Source: Symsagittifera roscoffensis (lineage: Eukaryota; Xenacoelomorpha; Acoela; Convolutidae). Taken from it: a stretch of DNA of 64,000 bases. The translations under genes were made by a program, and so were the position numbers. Under the pieces are notes generated by a model, which had not been told where the DNA came from, ran no database searches, and saw only the letters and a program-made list of their open reading frames with translations. Each line of letters begins with the position of its first letter. Position 1 is the first letter of the stretch. Shown piece after piece: positions 40,932-52,920 of this stretch. Location of the stretch: the NCBI RefSeq assembly GCF_963678635.1, contig NC_087071.1, forward strand, positions 10,153,842-10,217,841, written 5' to 3'.

Positions 40932-41933
40932 CTAGATTTTGTCGTGGTTTTTGTACACGATATTCCTGTGTATATTGTGCAAAAATATCTGGTTGATAGT
41001 AGTCATCGTCATCTGATGATAAATAGTTAGGTGTATAGTAAGGTGGTTAATGTTTATTTTGGTTTTGTTGTTTTTTGTTTTTATTCTGTTGAAAAAATGG
41101 ATAATTTTTGCTTTGGTCTTGTGAAGTTTGTGGATAGTCATGAAAATTTACTGAAGTTGTTGTTGCTTCTTGAAAATTTTGTCTTTGTGAAAATAAATGA
41201 TTTTGAGTATTTGAGCGGAAGGTGTAGATGATTGTGGTCTATTTACATAGTGGTAATTGTGTTCTGCAAAATTGTTTCCTGTGAATGTTTTTTTTTGTTT
41301 TTGTACCGATTTTGTCATTGGTCTAAGCGTTTGATAATCCATGTGTGAATACTTTGTGGCAACGGTGGGTTTAACCGTTGTTTGTAATGTTACCTGTGGT
41401 AAGAATGAATTTTTAGGTTTTGGAGTTGTAAGATTGGAATGAATTGGTGAAATATTTTGTTGTGTTGTTGTTTTTACTGTTGTAAATATTTCTATATTTG
41501 CTGAGAGTGATGGTGTTTGGATATCTTGTTGTGTGAGACTCCTAGTTCCATTTAGGTTTTCTTGTTGTATGAGAGTTGAAATTAAACTACTATTTCCTGT
41601 TCTATTGGTTAGAAATGAATTATAATTTAAAATTGTTGCGTCAGTTGTGAGTGGAAATACCTTAATATGATTTTTGTCAATAGATATTGTGCCAATTGCT
41701 TGACATGAAATATCTGTTGGTATGTTAAGGAGTAGTGGATAAGACCATTCAGGGTCCCAAACATAATCTGATTGATCTGCTATTATAGTGTCATCAGTTG
41801 AATTTTGGAGTCTGAAAGTCTTTCTTGGTTGTGAAGTTAAATCAATATTATAAGTGAAATAGTCAATGATGACCCATGCCAAGAATTTTTGTAAATCATG
41901 TTTATCGTTTGGTGAAACTTCGTTTATTTTCAC
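40932..41933 (-). pseudogene. R1 gag N-terminal region, capsid deleted
   Basis: Frame 41933-41148 (261 codons) begins MKINEVSPNDKHDLQKFLAW and has a Thr/Ser/Pro-rich second half. Frame 41141-40932 continues it. At about 40920-40930 the sequence jumps straight to the post-capsid region; compared with R2 (48735-49455) about 720 bp holding the whole capsid is missing. The N-terminal part has no recognised fold; by position it is a matrix-like part of gag. Confidence 0.6.
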
Positions 41934-41939
41934 GGGTTG

Positions 41940-43000
41940 TGTCTAAATATTCAGAAAATATTGCGATTCCATGTCTTATAGTTGCGTGTTTTGTTGTTTG
42001 AACTGGTGAAGTTCCTTGGGATTCTGGTTTTTCTAGGATAGATAGATAGCTATAAAATATTCAAAATACTTCAATAGTAAATATTAAATTTGTTCTTTGT
42101 GATTTTTGGTGTTGTATATATTTTTATGTATTCTGTGAATACTCCTGAAAATTCTATATCTACATCGTCTGTTTGGATGAGATATTTCCATGAAACTTGC
42201 TTGGTGATTGTATTTCGGTGGTATGGGTTCCGTACTGTTGTGTCAGGTTACATATTCCTTTGAGGTAGTGATCGATAATTTGTTTTTTAATTTTTACTTC
42301 TGGAAACTCTGCTTTCAAACAAATTTGCTATTAAATTTTGACAAAATTGTGTTTTTCCTCTGTCATCCGTGAGGGAAGTAATTATAAATAGGGGGATGGA
42401 GTTTTCATCTTCATTTTTTTTCATTTCGACTTATTTTTGTGCTTTTTTACTGTCAAGTTGTAATTTTCAATGTGTTTAATTGGTTGATTCCGATTGTATA
42501 GACGTAATGGTTTGTTTTTATTTGTGTTTTTTATTCTGCGTTTTCCTTGCATTGATGAATGAGGTGTGGTTTCTGAGTCAGAAAAAAATAGTGTAACATT
42601 AGTTTGATAGTTTTTATTTACAGATTTTTTTAATGTGTAGAGTTGTTCTAAATGACTTGTTTCCGATTCATAGAATGCGTTTCTTTGTTTTGAAAATCCT
42701 CTTCGTGTAATTTGTTTTTCATAACTTAAATTTTTTCTTTTGAGTGTTTGTCTTTTTGTTCTAACATATCCTATTGACTGTTTATGTGGTAAGATTACGA
42801 GGTCAATTTTTTTGGTGGTGGTTTCACAAATTTGTAGTATAGTTGTTTGTTTATTTCCTAAATTGTCTAGTGACATAAGTTTTAGGATGACGGGTGCAAT
42901 GTTTGAATTAGTGATTTTTAATGCTTAAACTGTTATTTCTTACGATTTTTTGGGTAGGGTCATATACTTCAGGGTTGGAGAGAAAAGTAAATATCGATTC
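41940..43000 (-). pseudogene. R1 5' ORF upstream of gag
   Basis: Frame 42876-42421 (151 codons) is basic, with KRQTLKRKNLSYEKQ and HLEQLYTLKKSVN. The region 42400-41940 continues in other frames with protein-like sequence. R4 has the same region (61514-61705 and flanks). It could be the N-terminus of gag or a separate leader ORF. No family recognised. Confidence 0.45.
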
Positions 43001-43222
43001 CTGAGAATGATTGTTTCTTTCTCGTGACTACTTTAAGTTTAGGTATTAACTTACTTAATCTTACTTAGGGGTAGTGGTTTTGTTCAAGGTTTGGAGAATA
43101 GTAAATCGATCAACAAGGTTCAGTTATAATTAGAACGCAAGTAGTTCGTTAGATAATATTTTAAACTTACTAAGTTTAAGTATTATCCTGGGTCAGGTAA
43201 GAGGGGGGTCAAGTGAAGGATT

Positions 43223-43250
43223 CTAACCCTAACCCTACCCCTAATATTGT
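43223..43250. repeat. Telomere-like tract at R1/R2 junction
   Basis: CTAACCCTAACCCTACCCCT lies exactly between the 5' leader of R1 and the 3' tail of R2. A near-identical tract occurs at 62605-62624. Confidence 0.8.
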
Positions 43251-43328
43251 TGATCTTTGTACTGCTTGATAGGGAAGGGTTGTAGTATTGAGGTTATTTT
43301 TCTTTGTTGTCTTTTTGTAGCAGTTAGC

Positions 43329-45330
43329 TTATTTTTGACCTACAGGTCTTGAAGTTATAGTTATAACTATGGTTGGAGGTGAATACGCGTCATCTAATAA
43401 AGTCGTGTCACTATAAATAAAGTGGTGATTCGGAATGATTTCTATTGGCTGATTTTGAACTAGATCTAAACGAGAGTTTTTCAGCTTGGTATTTTGAAAA
43501 TGTGTATATTCAAAATAAAAAAAGGAAGATAATAAAAAATGAAAACGAAAGTTATTTTTGAAATTCAACTTTCTTTAGTATTTTAGATAATGGAACAAAG
43601 GTTTTATAGTTTTTTCTCGCCTGACTTCTAAGTCGTGATGATTCTCTATGTTTCGATTTCTCGTTTTGGTCCTATGGTAGGATTGTTTCTGTCATTTTTC
43701 TATTTTTTCTTTCTTTTTGAGATGTTTGTGTCTTTTGTCTAGGGGATGACGTTCGATGGACAAATGCTGTTTGTTGATCTATTTTTGAAATCATTTGTTC
43801 ATTAGCGTGTTGGTTCAATTCAGTTTCTGAATTGTTTTGAGCAATTTTCAAACCTGTGAAAGAATAAAATTGTGTTAATTCAAGGAGTGCATATTTATTT
43901 GGGTAACAAGTTAATAGGTTATTTCGATGTTGTACAATTTTTTTTTATTTGTGTCAGTTAATTTGTTTGTGACATCAGTAGGTTTATCAATTATTTGATA
44001 TGGTCCTTTTTGGCGTGGTTGTAACTTTTTGGAAATTCCTTTTTGTGTTGTAAATGTGGGAATTGAAACAAGTGTTCCTTTTTTTAAATCTGTTGCTGGT
44101 TTAAAGCGTGAATTGATTTAGTTATTTATGTTTTGTCTTCGTAACAATTTTTTTGTTATTTTTTGATAAATTTTTGTTTTTATCTCTATTTAAAATCCAT
44201 TCAGTGTGTGTACCGGAAGCTAATTTTAAAATTTGTGGATGATGAAAGAGGTCTTCATCATGAGTATGTAATGGTAGGTTATAACAAATTGAATCTTCGT
44301 TAGGTTGACAATAACCTTGTGCATTTTTATGGGAGTTTGCTGTGAACATTATTGGTTTACGTGGTTTTTGGTTGAATACCATTTCATATGGTGACAACAT
44401 TTCTTAGTGTTTTTGTAATTTTTGAAGTATATGATAAGGGAAATAGCTTTACGTCCGTTGACCATTCGGTGTATCGTGTATCATTTCTATTAATGATACA
44501 TCTGAGTTATTCCTGTAATGAACGGTTCATACCTTCGACTAATCCATTTTTCCAAGGTGCATGAGATGTACGTGGTTTGTGTTTAAGGTTATATAAGTGG
44601 CATAATGTGAAGATTTAATCATAATAAATTCTGTGACTAAAATTTCGGGTAATCCAAATTTAGCTATCTAGTGTTCGTAGATTGTTGTGTATGCATAATA
44701 AGCATTACAATGGGGTACGGGATTAAGTGCTACATAATGTGTAAATGCATCAACAATTACCATTATATATGAGTTTCCTTCTGAGGATGGTGAAATCGGT
44801 CCTTTCGTATCAAATGATATTCTGTGATTAAAATGAAGACTTTGTCCTTTAAAATCTTGTTTTTCTGCAATTTTATTTTTGATTTGGGTAGGGTTTATTT
44901 AATTAGCTTATTATACAATCGTTGCATAATAATTTGATCCATAATGGTGCATTGGGGAAATAAAAATTTTGATTAAAATTAGAGTATGTCTTTTCTGATC
45001 CTGAGTGTCCTTTAATGTGGAGTGTACGTGAAGTATTGAATGCTATTAACATCATACTTGAGGGTAGACATGGTACTTTAAAATCAGGTGTTTGGTATTC
45101 TAAAATGTCTGCGTTTTCATTTATAGTAGTATTTTTGAATTTTCAGAAGTATCTAGGGAGTGTTTTGTTTCCCAAGATTGTGGTATCAGCTTTGGTTGGC
45201 TTGGTTTTGTATTTGTGCCATGATTTTAGCTGTCTAATGACGGGGTCAAGTTTTCGCTTTTTTTCTACAAATTCCATTGTAATTTTTTCTGTTGTTGGTA
45301 GGAAAAGTTTTCGTTTTCTCTTTTAATAGG
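43329..45330 (-). pseudogene. R2 integrase and pol tail
   Basis: Tail frame 43568-43329, C-terminal integrase frame 44400-44122 (LSPYEMVFNQKPRKPI, HDEDLFHHPQILKLASGT) and core/zinc-binding sequence to 45330. The SPYEMVFNQ motif follows the catalytic Glu region. The core between 44400 and 45000 is shifted and has lost some bases (for example near 44620), so no complete DDE frame exists. Confidence 0.65.
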
Positions 45331-45383
45331 GGTATCGTGTCAAGTGGGTCATGTAGATTAAAAACTGGATTTATCGTGTGTTC

Positions 45384-46270
45384 TCAATCTTTTGGTAACG
45401 ATCCTGATAATTTTATGATATCAGTTAGGTTTTCGTTTTCTATTAAAGGGAATGGGTCCTTCTTATGTGGTTGTTGTTTAACTCGTTTTTTAGTAATATT
45501 TTTGATCCAATGTGCATATGGAATTGGCTTGAATATAGATGAAACTAATAAATCAACTTCATAAGGGTTGTTTTGACAATCAAAATAGAGTGGAAAATGT
45601 TGTAGATTGTTCATTCGTGATTGTTTTATGTCAGTTTTTACTGCATCTTTACATTCCAATCGTGGTGATGTTCCATCTTTGGCGAGAAAGAACTTTATAT
45701 TTTGTGGTATTTCAACTGTTGTTTTTCTTGTTAGTAGTTCAGGTGAGTATTTCTACTGAGAGTGTCAGGTAGTACAAGGTTTTTTCCTGCTGTCCATACT
45801 ATATGTAGGTTCGGAAATTTCATTAGGATTAGTTGAAATCTATAACTCTATGGTTTGGATTTGATTTTTGGGTAAAAAGAAATAGAATAAATTTGTGGTC
45901 TGTAAACAAAACAGTTGGATGTTTTGATCAAAGTATCGAAATTCATATTCTGTTAGAGTGTGTATGATAGCTGTGCATTCTCTCATTAGAGTAGAGAGTC
46001 GTAGTTCAGCTTGTGTAAATTAGCAAGAATTTGCTGATATAAGAATCATTTTATTTGTTCCATTGTGGGATTATAATAATGCTGCACCGATGACAAAACT
46101 TGAAGCATCGCACAATGCATTAAATGGTTGATTAGGGTCTGGAAGTGTGATTGAAATTTGTTCAGTGAGAAGTCTTTTATTTTCTTCAAATCATTTTTGA
46201 TGTTCTGTTGTCCATTCCAATTTATTTGGTTGTCTGAGAATATTATAGAATGGTCTTAAGTATAATTTCA
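45384..46270 (-). pseudogene. R2 RNase H and connection
   Basis: Frame 45659-45384 is the connection to integrase (NNLQHFPLYFDCQNNPYEVDL). RNase H lies at about 45780-46160; its first catalytic Asp codon is kept at 46107-46109 (CDAS). Shifts break the frame between the two. Confidence 0.6.
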
Positions 46271-46990
46271 TTTTATATACGTATTTACTTAAGAAATTTA
46301 ACATTCCAAGAATTTCTTGGATTTTCTTTTTATTTGTAGGTGGTTTGAGTTTTTGAATTGCATCAATTCGTGATTTCAGAGGTGTCTTTTTATATGATGT
46401 CTCCATGAAATTGTAAGCGTGTTAAGAAAAAATGTCATTTATCTGGGACTGGAAATTACATTTGGATTCATCAATAAGTGAATTGAGGTATCTAGCGTCT
46501 AGAACTAATTTTAGTGATTCTCCTTTGGCGAGAATAAAAACGGGGTTAATAAAGGTATTTCCTTTTGGTTGTTTATCTTATTAACTGGGGATATGATTTC
46601 GTTTTGTTCTAGAATGTCAAGTAATCTATTGACTTTGTCATGCAAGTGAATTGGTACTTTACTTGCTCTTTGTTTTTTGAAAACTGCGTCAGGTTTCAAG
46701 GCTAAATGAAGTAGTGAATTTACTTTTCCAACGTCAAATTTAAATGTTGCATAAACTGCTAGATATTTTGACAGTTAATCGGCTAATTTTTCAAATTCTT
46801 GTTGTGTTATTTGAGAGTGTTGAAAATTGAACATAGTCAAGAATTTTTGTTGTTTTTCCGTATAGTGTGATATTTTGAATGTTGGTTTAAAATAAGTTGT
46901 TTTCGTGAAACAGTCTGTATTCCTTTTTTCGTTGCTTATTGTTTTGTTAATTGATAATTCTTCATCGAGAATTGTTGATTGACATATGTC
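46191..46990 (-). pseudogene. R2 reverse transcriptase remnant, catalytic box deleted
   Basis: Frame 46406-46191 carries the RT thumb region (LKSRIDAIQKLKPPTNKKKIQEILGMLNFLSKY in part). At about 46448 the sequence jumps from thumb to fingers; against R1 (37852-38205) about 350 bp that include the YxDD box are gone. Frame 46699-46511 is fingers-side sequence. Cannot be active. Confidence 0.65.
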
Positions 46991-46999
46991 TAATAGTTG

Positions 47000-47760
47000 T
47001 AAAATATTTTTACTCTGTATGCTACTTCTTTTGTGGGGGAAGTTGTTGCATTGGTTTCACAATATCCTAGGAGTCCTAAAAGTAGGGTGATTTTGAATGG
47101 TGAAATAATATATACAAGTAGAGAGATGATATCGGAGTTTGAGTTTTTCATGTATTTTATGGATGAAATTGTTACTCAAAAACATTTGTGAATTGATCTA
47201 AATTCAAAGTCGGACACATAGAGATGTTGTCTATTTTGACATTTGTCGTATCGGTGAATTTGTTTTATTGGAAATTCGTAAATGTATCCTGAGATTGGTT
47301 TAAGATGTCTTCTTTCTTTTTTATAGATGGGGCAAAATTTTGAAAAAAATGATGGTTGTTTGTTCATTCTTTGGAAGAATGTTAAAGCAGTGTTTTGCAT
47401 TCTTGTATATTTATCTTTTATATTACTTCTGGTGTCTAGTATTTTAATTGTTGGTATGTATTTTGTGATGAATGGGATTCCAATAATATTATGCTTTATA
47501 TCTGTAATTAGGAATGTTTGTTTAAATGGTTTATTTAGTAGTTTGTTTTGTTCCATTGTCTTGGTTGGAACGAGGAAAAGTTGGATTTTTCCATAATTTG
47601 TTAAGGTTGAGCCTTGTGCTGTTGCTAGTCTACTAATTGTTTTTACAGGTGTTAATTTCGGGTGTAGAGTTTTGATTTCATTCCAAGTTGAAAAATTAAT
47701 GAAATCAATTCTGCTCCAGAGTCTATTAAAAAATCTATTTCAAGGTCTGGTGGTTGAAAT
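47000..47760 (-). pseudogene. R2 aspartic protease region
   Basis: The active site DFLIDSGAELIS is encoded near 47700-47740 with the Asp codon at 47721-47723. Frame 47556-47176 (126 codons) holds the C-terminal half (IKHNIIGIPFITKYIP) and linker (SGYIYEFPIKQIHRYDKC). A shift separates the two. 46997-47425 appears identical to 57702-58130 in R4. Confidence 0.65.
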
Positions 47761-48109
47761 TCTTTACTCTTGGGACTTTCTAAAAGAAGGGGATTGTCCA
47801 ATTTTTTTCTTTTGGTGGTTCTTTTGGTATAGTTTGATATTATGATTTGTACTGGAGCATGGTATTTGTTTTTTTCAGGTAGTTGTGATGTCGTAACTTC
47901 ATTTACTGTTTATTCGATTTGTATGTTATTACTTCTAGATCTAGTGTGATAGTCTAAGAGTAATTCCAATTAAGTTTCACAAATGTGTGAATGAAAATGT
48001 TGTTCGTACGTAACGGTTTCGTAATCATTTTCAACTTTTATCAATTTTATCACAATTGACTAAAATTGTGTTTTCTGTATCACTTTCACTGATAAGGAAT
48101 AAAATTTTT

Positions 48110-48430
48110 GATATTGAGTATTTCGACTGTGTGATCGACTACATCTGTTTTGTGAAGAATTTCGTGAATTTCTTTGATCTGGTTATCTATTTATGTAATT
48201 AGAAATTTAAGGTGATTGACTTCTTGAATAATTTGCGCTATTTGGAAGTGGTTTTCCAGAGCTATTATTTTGTGGATATTTTTGTTTGGTAGGTTTTGAT
48301 TTTTTTTCATGTATTGATAGAATGATTTGTTTGGTTTTATGTACTTTTGTGGTTTTTTTTTATTATCTTGCTGTTTTTGTCTGCATTCAGCAATGCTATG
48401 TCCGTATTTTCGATAAAAGTTGCACAATTA
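48110..48430 (-). pseudogene. R2 nucleocapsid remnant with a damaged CCHC
   Basis: Frame 48427-48191 starts MCNFYRKYGHSIAEC. R1 reads CKYCRKFGHSIAEC at this site, so the second zinc-ligand Cys is Tyr here. About 500 bp of the R/S-rich tail is missing just below (junction near 48092). Confidence 0.6.
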
Positions 48431-48747
48431 TTTGAATGATGGTTTACCTTTCAAATTTGAATTTTTCTCGTAAAAATTCAAAACTTCACTGATTTTTTTT
48501 GGATAAATCTGTTTCGGAGTTGTGTGCAAATTATTTATTTCTGTTGTAGTTGATTGAATATTGTTAACATATTGTAGTTTGAGATTTTCTGTTTCTTCTA
48601 GTTTTATAGTGATTTCTGCTTGTTCTAGTTTATCAACTAGTTTCCTAAAATCTAAATCTGGCTCTCAAATTGAGGAGAGGTGTGATGCTCCCTTTTTGAT
48701 TGCTATTTTTCGTAATTGAGGTGTTGGAGTCATCATTAGAATTTCTG

Positions 48748-49896
48748 TCATTTTGTGTTTTTATAATCATGATTGTTTAACGAGTATGCTTTTCGGACTT
48801 GTGTTTCGATCCTCACTGCTAGTTGTTTGATCGTTTCATTTGGTAGTCTACGAATTTCATTGCACAAAACTCTTTGTTGTTGATTGTTTCTTTCTGAATC
48901 AAACATTTTTGAAAAATTTTGTGTGAATCTTTTCGAGTCTGATTTTATAACTATAGGTAAAACTGAAAACCATTTTTGAGCTGCGCCATCAAGTGTGGTT
49001 TGTATTAAGGCTGTGCGTCTATGTATCCAATTTTGGTAAAGTGGTGTATTTATGGGTTTAGGTCCTATATTTAAAAATAAATTTGCTGTGACTGCATTTA
49101 AATATTCTTCTACATAATATTCAGGATCTGTACCGGTGAATATCATCAAGGGTTTGTTTGATGTTATTGATGATCCACCCATTAGGAATGGATTCATAGT
49201 CATTTGAAGTGAGTCTGCGGCATTTGGCATTTGTGAAAAGATTGTAAATTGACTTTTTGTGATTTCAAGTTGTTGTAAATCATAAGGTAGTGGGATTTCA
49301 TTTTGCATTTGTGTTGGTTGATAATAATCTGTGTTGACTGGGTTTTGTATATGTATTGGGTGATAGGGTTATGTAATAGTTTGGTTTTGTGTTTGCATTG
49401 GTTGGTGAGTTTGTGCAGTAGCTACGTTTTTTGGATAAAAATTTGTATTTTGGGATGCTAGATTTTGTCGTGGTTTTTGTACACGATATTCCTGTGTATA
49501 TGGTTCAAAAATATCTGGTTGATAGTAGTCATCATCATCTGATGATAAATATTTTGGTGTATAGTAAGGTGGTTAATGTTTATTTTGGTTTTGTTGTTTT
49601 TTGTTTTTATTCTGTTGAAAAAATGGATAATTTTCACTTTGTCTTGTGAAGTTCGTGGATAGTCATGAAAGTTTACTGAAGTTGTTTTTGCTTGTTATAA
49701 ATTTTGTCTTTGTGAAAATAAAAGGTTTCGAGTATTTGACCGAAAAGACTGAGATGGTTGTGGTCTATTTACATAGTTATAATTGTGTTCTGCAAAAAGG
49801 TTTCTTGTGAATGTTCTTTGTTTTTGAACCGATTTTGTCTTTGGTCTAAACATTTGATAATTCATGTGTGAAAGCTTTGGTACAACGGTGGGTTTA
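48748..49896 (-). pseudogene. R2 gag capsid and truncated N-terminal region
   Basis: Frame 49308-48748 (186 codons) is a retrotransposon-type capsid: KPLMIFTGTDPEYYVEEYLN, HRRTALIQTTLDGAAQKWF, FTQNFSKMFDSERN, LCNEIRRLPNETIKQLAVRIE. The N-terminal gag region continues to about 49896, where it stops abruptly at a hairpin-associated breakpoint and joins R3 tail sequence. Capsid forms the particle shell. Confidence 0.75.
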
Positions 49897-50089
49897 AGTT
49901 GGTGCCCAAGAAATATTTGTACTTTAGGCTAAATGATCATGTGCTTTTTGTTCTTCAGGCTAATTTGATATTTTTGCTTGGAGAGTTTTTGAGTGCTATG
50001 TTGGGTAAATATTGTTGATCTTTGTACTGCTTGATAGGGGAGGGTTGTGATATTGAGGTTATATTGATTTTTGTTGTCATTTTGTAGCA

Positions 50090-52080
50090 GTTTGCTTATT
50101 TTTGACCTGCAGGTCTTGAGCTTATAGTTATAACTATGGTTGGAGGTGAATATGCGTCATCTAATAAAATTGTGTCACTATAAATAAAGTGGTGATTCGG
50201 AATGTTTTCTTTTGGCTGATTTTTAACTAGATCTAATCGATTTTTTTTCAGCATGTTATTTTGAAAATGTGTATATTCAAAATAATTAAAAGGAAGATAA
50301 TGAAAAATGAAAAGGAAAGTTATTTTTGAGATTCAACTTTCTTTAGTATTTTAGACTATGGAACGAATGTTTTATAGTTTTTTTCTCGGCTGACTTCTAA
50401 GTCGTGATGATTCTCTATGTTAAGATTTCTCGTTTTAATCCTGTGGTAGGATTGTTTCTGTTATTTTTCGATTTTTCCTTTCTTTTTGAGATAATTGTGT
50501 CTTTTGTCTAGGGGATGTTTGATGGACTAAATCTGTTTGTTGATCTATTTTTGAATTCATTTTTTTATTAGCGTGTTTGTTCAATTCAGTTTCTGAATTG
50601 TTTTGAACAATTTTTAAACCTGTGAAAGAATATAATTGTGTTAATTCAGGGAGTGCATATTCTTTTGGGTAATAAGGTAATAGGTTATTTCGATGTTGTA
50701 CAATTTCTTTTCAATTTGTATCAGTTAATTTGTTTGTGACATCAGTAGGTTTATCAATTATTTGATATGGTTCTTTTTGACGTGGTTGTATTTTTTTGGA
50801 AGTTCTTTTTTGTATTGTAAATTTGGGAATTAAAACAAGGGTTTTTTTTTAAATCGGTTGCTGGCTTAAAGCCTGAATTGATTTGGTTATTTATGTTTTG
50901 TCTTCGTAACAGTTTTTTTGTTATTTTTTGATAAATTTAATTTTGTTTTTTATCTCTATTCAATATCCATTCAATGTGTGTACCGGAAGCTAACTTTAAA
51001 AGCTGTGGATGATGAAAGTGGTCTTCATCATGAGTATGTAATGGTGGGTAATAACAAATTGAATCTTCGTTAGGTTGATAATAACCTTGTGCATTTTTAG
51101 GGGCGTTTGCTGTGAACATTATTGGTTTACGTGGTTTTTGGTTAAATACCATTTCATATGGTGACACCATTTCTTAGTGTTTTTGTAATTTGTGAATTCT
51201 ATGATAAGAGAAATAGCTTTACCTCCGTTGACCATTCGGTGTATCGTGTATCAGTTCCATTAATGATACATCTGAGTTATTCCTGTAATGAAGGGTTCAT
51301 ACCTTCGACTAATCCAAATGTCCAAGGTGCATGAGATGTACGTGCTTTGTTTTTAATGTTATATAAGTGACATAATGTGATGATTTCATTAATAATAAAT
51401 TCAGTGCCATTGTCTGTGAATAAAATTTCGGGTAATCCAAATTTAGCTATCCGGCGTTCGTAGAGTGTTGTGTATGCATAATAAGCATTACAATGGGGTA
51501 CATGGTTAAGTCTTACATAATGTGTAAATGCATCAACAATTAACATTAATAATGAGTTTCCTTCTGAGGATGGTGAAATTGGTCCCTTCGTATCAAATGA
51601 TTTTCTGTGATTAAATTAAAGACTTTATCCTTTCAAATCTTGTTTTTCTGCAATTTGTTTTTGATTTGGGTAGGGTTTATTTAATTGGCATATTATACAA
51701 TCGTTGCATAATACTTTGATCCAAATTGGTGCATTGGGCAAAAATTTTGTATAAAATTAGAGTATGTCTTTTCTGATCCTGAGTGTCCTTTAGTGTGGAG
51801 TGTATGTGAAGTATTGAATGCTATTAACATCATAGTTGAGTGTAGACATGGTACTTTAAAATCAGGTGTTTGGTATTCTAAAATGCCTGTGTTTTCATTT
51901 ATAGTAGTATTTTTGAATTTTCGGAAGTATCTAAGGAGTATTTTGTTTCCCAAGTTTGTGGTATAAGCTTTGGTTGGCTTGTTTTTGTATTTGTGCCATG
52001 ATTTTAGCTGTCTAATGACGGGGTCAAGGTTTTGGTATTTTTCTAAAAAATTCCATTGTTATTTTTTCTGTTGTTGGTAG
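50090..52080 (-). pseudogene. R3 integrase and tail
   Basis: Frames 51953-51693 (zinc-binding region, HTLHTKGHSGSEKTYSNF), 51546-51277 (core: VDAFTHYVRL, ILFTDNGTEFIIN, and LVEGMNPSLQE with second Asp and Glu) and 51170-50937 (SPYEMVFNQKPRKPI). The core is the cleanest integrase core of the array, yet split from the zinc domain by stops near 51600. The tail is degraded at 50.1-50.3 kb. Confidence 0.75.
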
Positions 52081-52256
52081 GAAGTGTTTTCTTTTTCTTT
52101 TTTTGATAGGGGTATCGTGTCAAGAGGGTCATGTAGATTAAAAACTAGATTTATCGTGTGTTTTGGATCTTTGGTAACGGTCCTGATAATTTTATGATAT
52201 CAGGTAGGTTTTCGTTTTTTATTAAAGGAAATGGGTCCTTCTTATGTGGTTGTTGT

Positions 52257-52560
52257 TTAACTCGTTTTTTTAGTGTTATTTTTGATCCAATGTGAATATG
52301 GAATTGGCTTGAATGTAGATGAAACTAATAAATCAACTTCATAATGGTTGTTTTGACAATCTAAATAGAGTGGGAAATGTTGTAGATTGTTCATTTGTGA
52401 TTGTTCTATGTCAGTTTTTACTGCATATTTACATTCTAATCGTGGTGAAGTTTCATCTTTGGCGAGATAGCTGTTTATATTTTGTACCGGTTTTGTCATT
52501 GGTCTAAACGTTTGATAATCCATGTTCGAATGCTTTGGGTCAACGGCGGGTTTCAGTTGG
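52257..52560 (-). pseudogene. R3 connection fused to gag fragment by a large deletion
   Basis: Frame 52523-52257 (88 codons) fuses two distant parts: residues up to about 14 (MDYQTFRPMTKPVQ) are gag N-terminal sequence (as in R1 near 41.3 kb), the rest is RNase H-integrase connection (NNLQHFPLYLDCQNNHYEVDL). Everything between (RT, protease, NC, capsid; roughly 4.2 kb in R1 or longer in others) is missing. The junction is near 52482. Confidence 0.75.
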
Positions 52561-52920
52561 TGTCCAAGAAATATTCGTACTTTAGGCTAAATGATCATGT
52601 GCTTTTTGTTCTTCAGGCTAAATTAATATTTTTGCTTGGAGGGTTTTTGAGTGCTATGTTGGGTAAATATTGTTGATCTTTGTACTGCTTGATAGGGGAG
52701 GGTTGTGATATTGAGGTAATATTTAATTTTGTTGTCATTTTGCAGCAGTTTATTTATTTTTGACCTGCAGGTCTTGAATTTATAGTTATAACTATGGTTG
52801 GGGGTGATTATGCGTCATCTAATAAAGTCGTGTCACTATAAATAAAGTGGTGATTCGGAATGTTTTCTAATGGCTGATTTTGAACTAAATTTAATCGAGT
52901 GTTTTTCAGCATGATATTTT

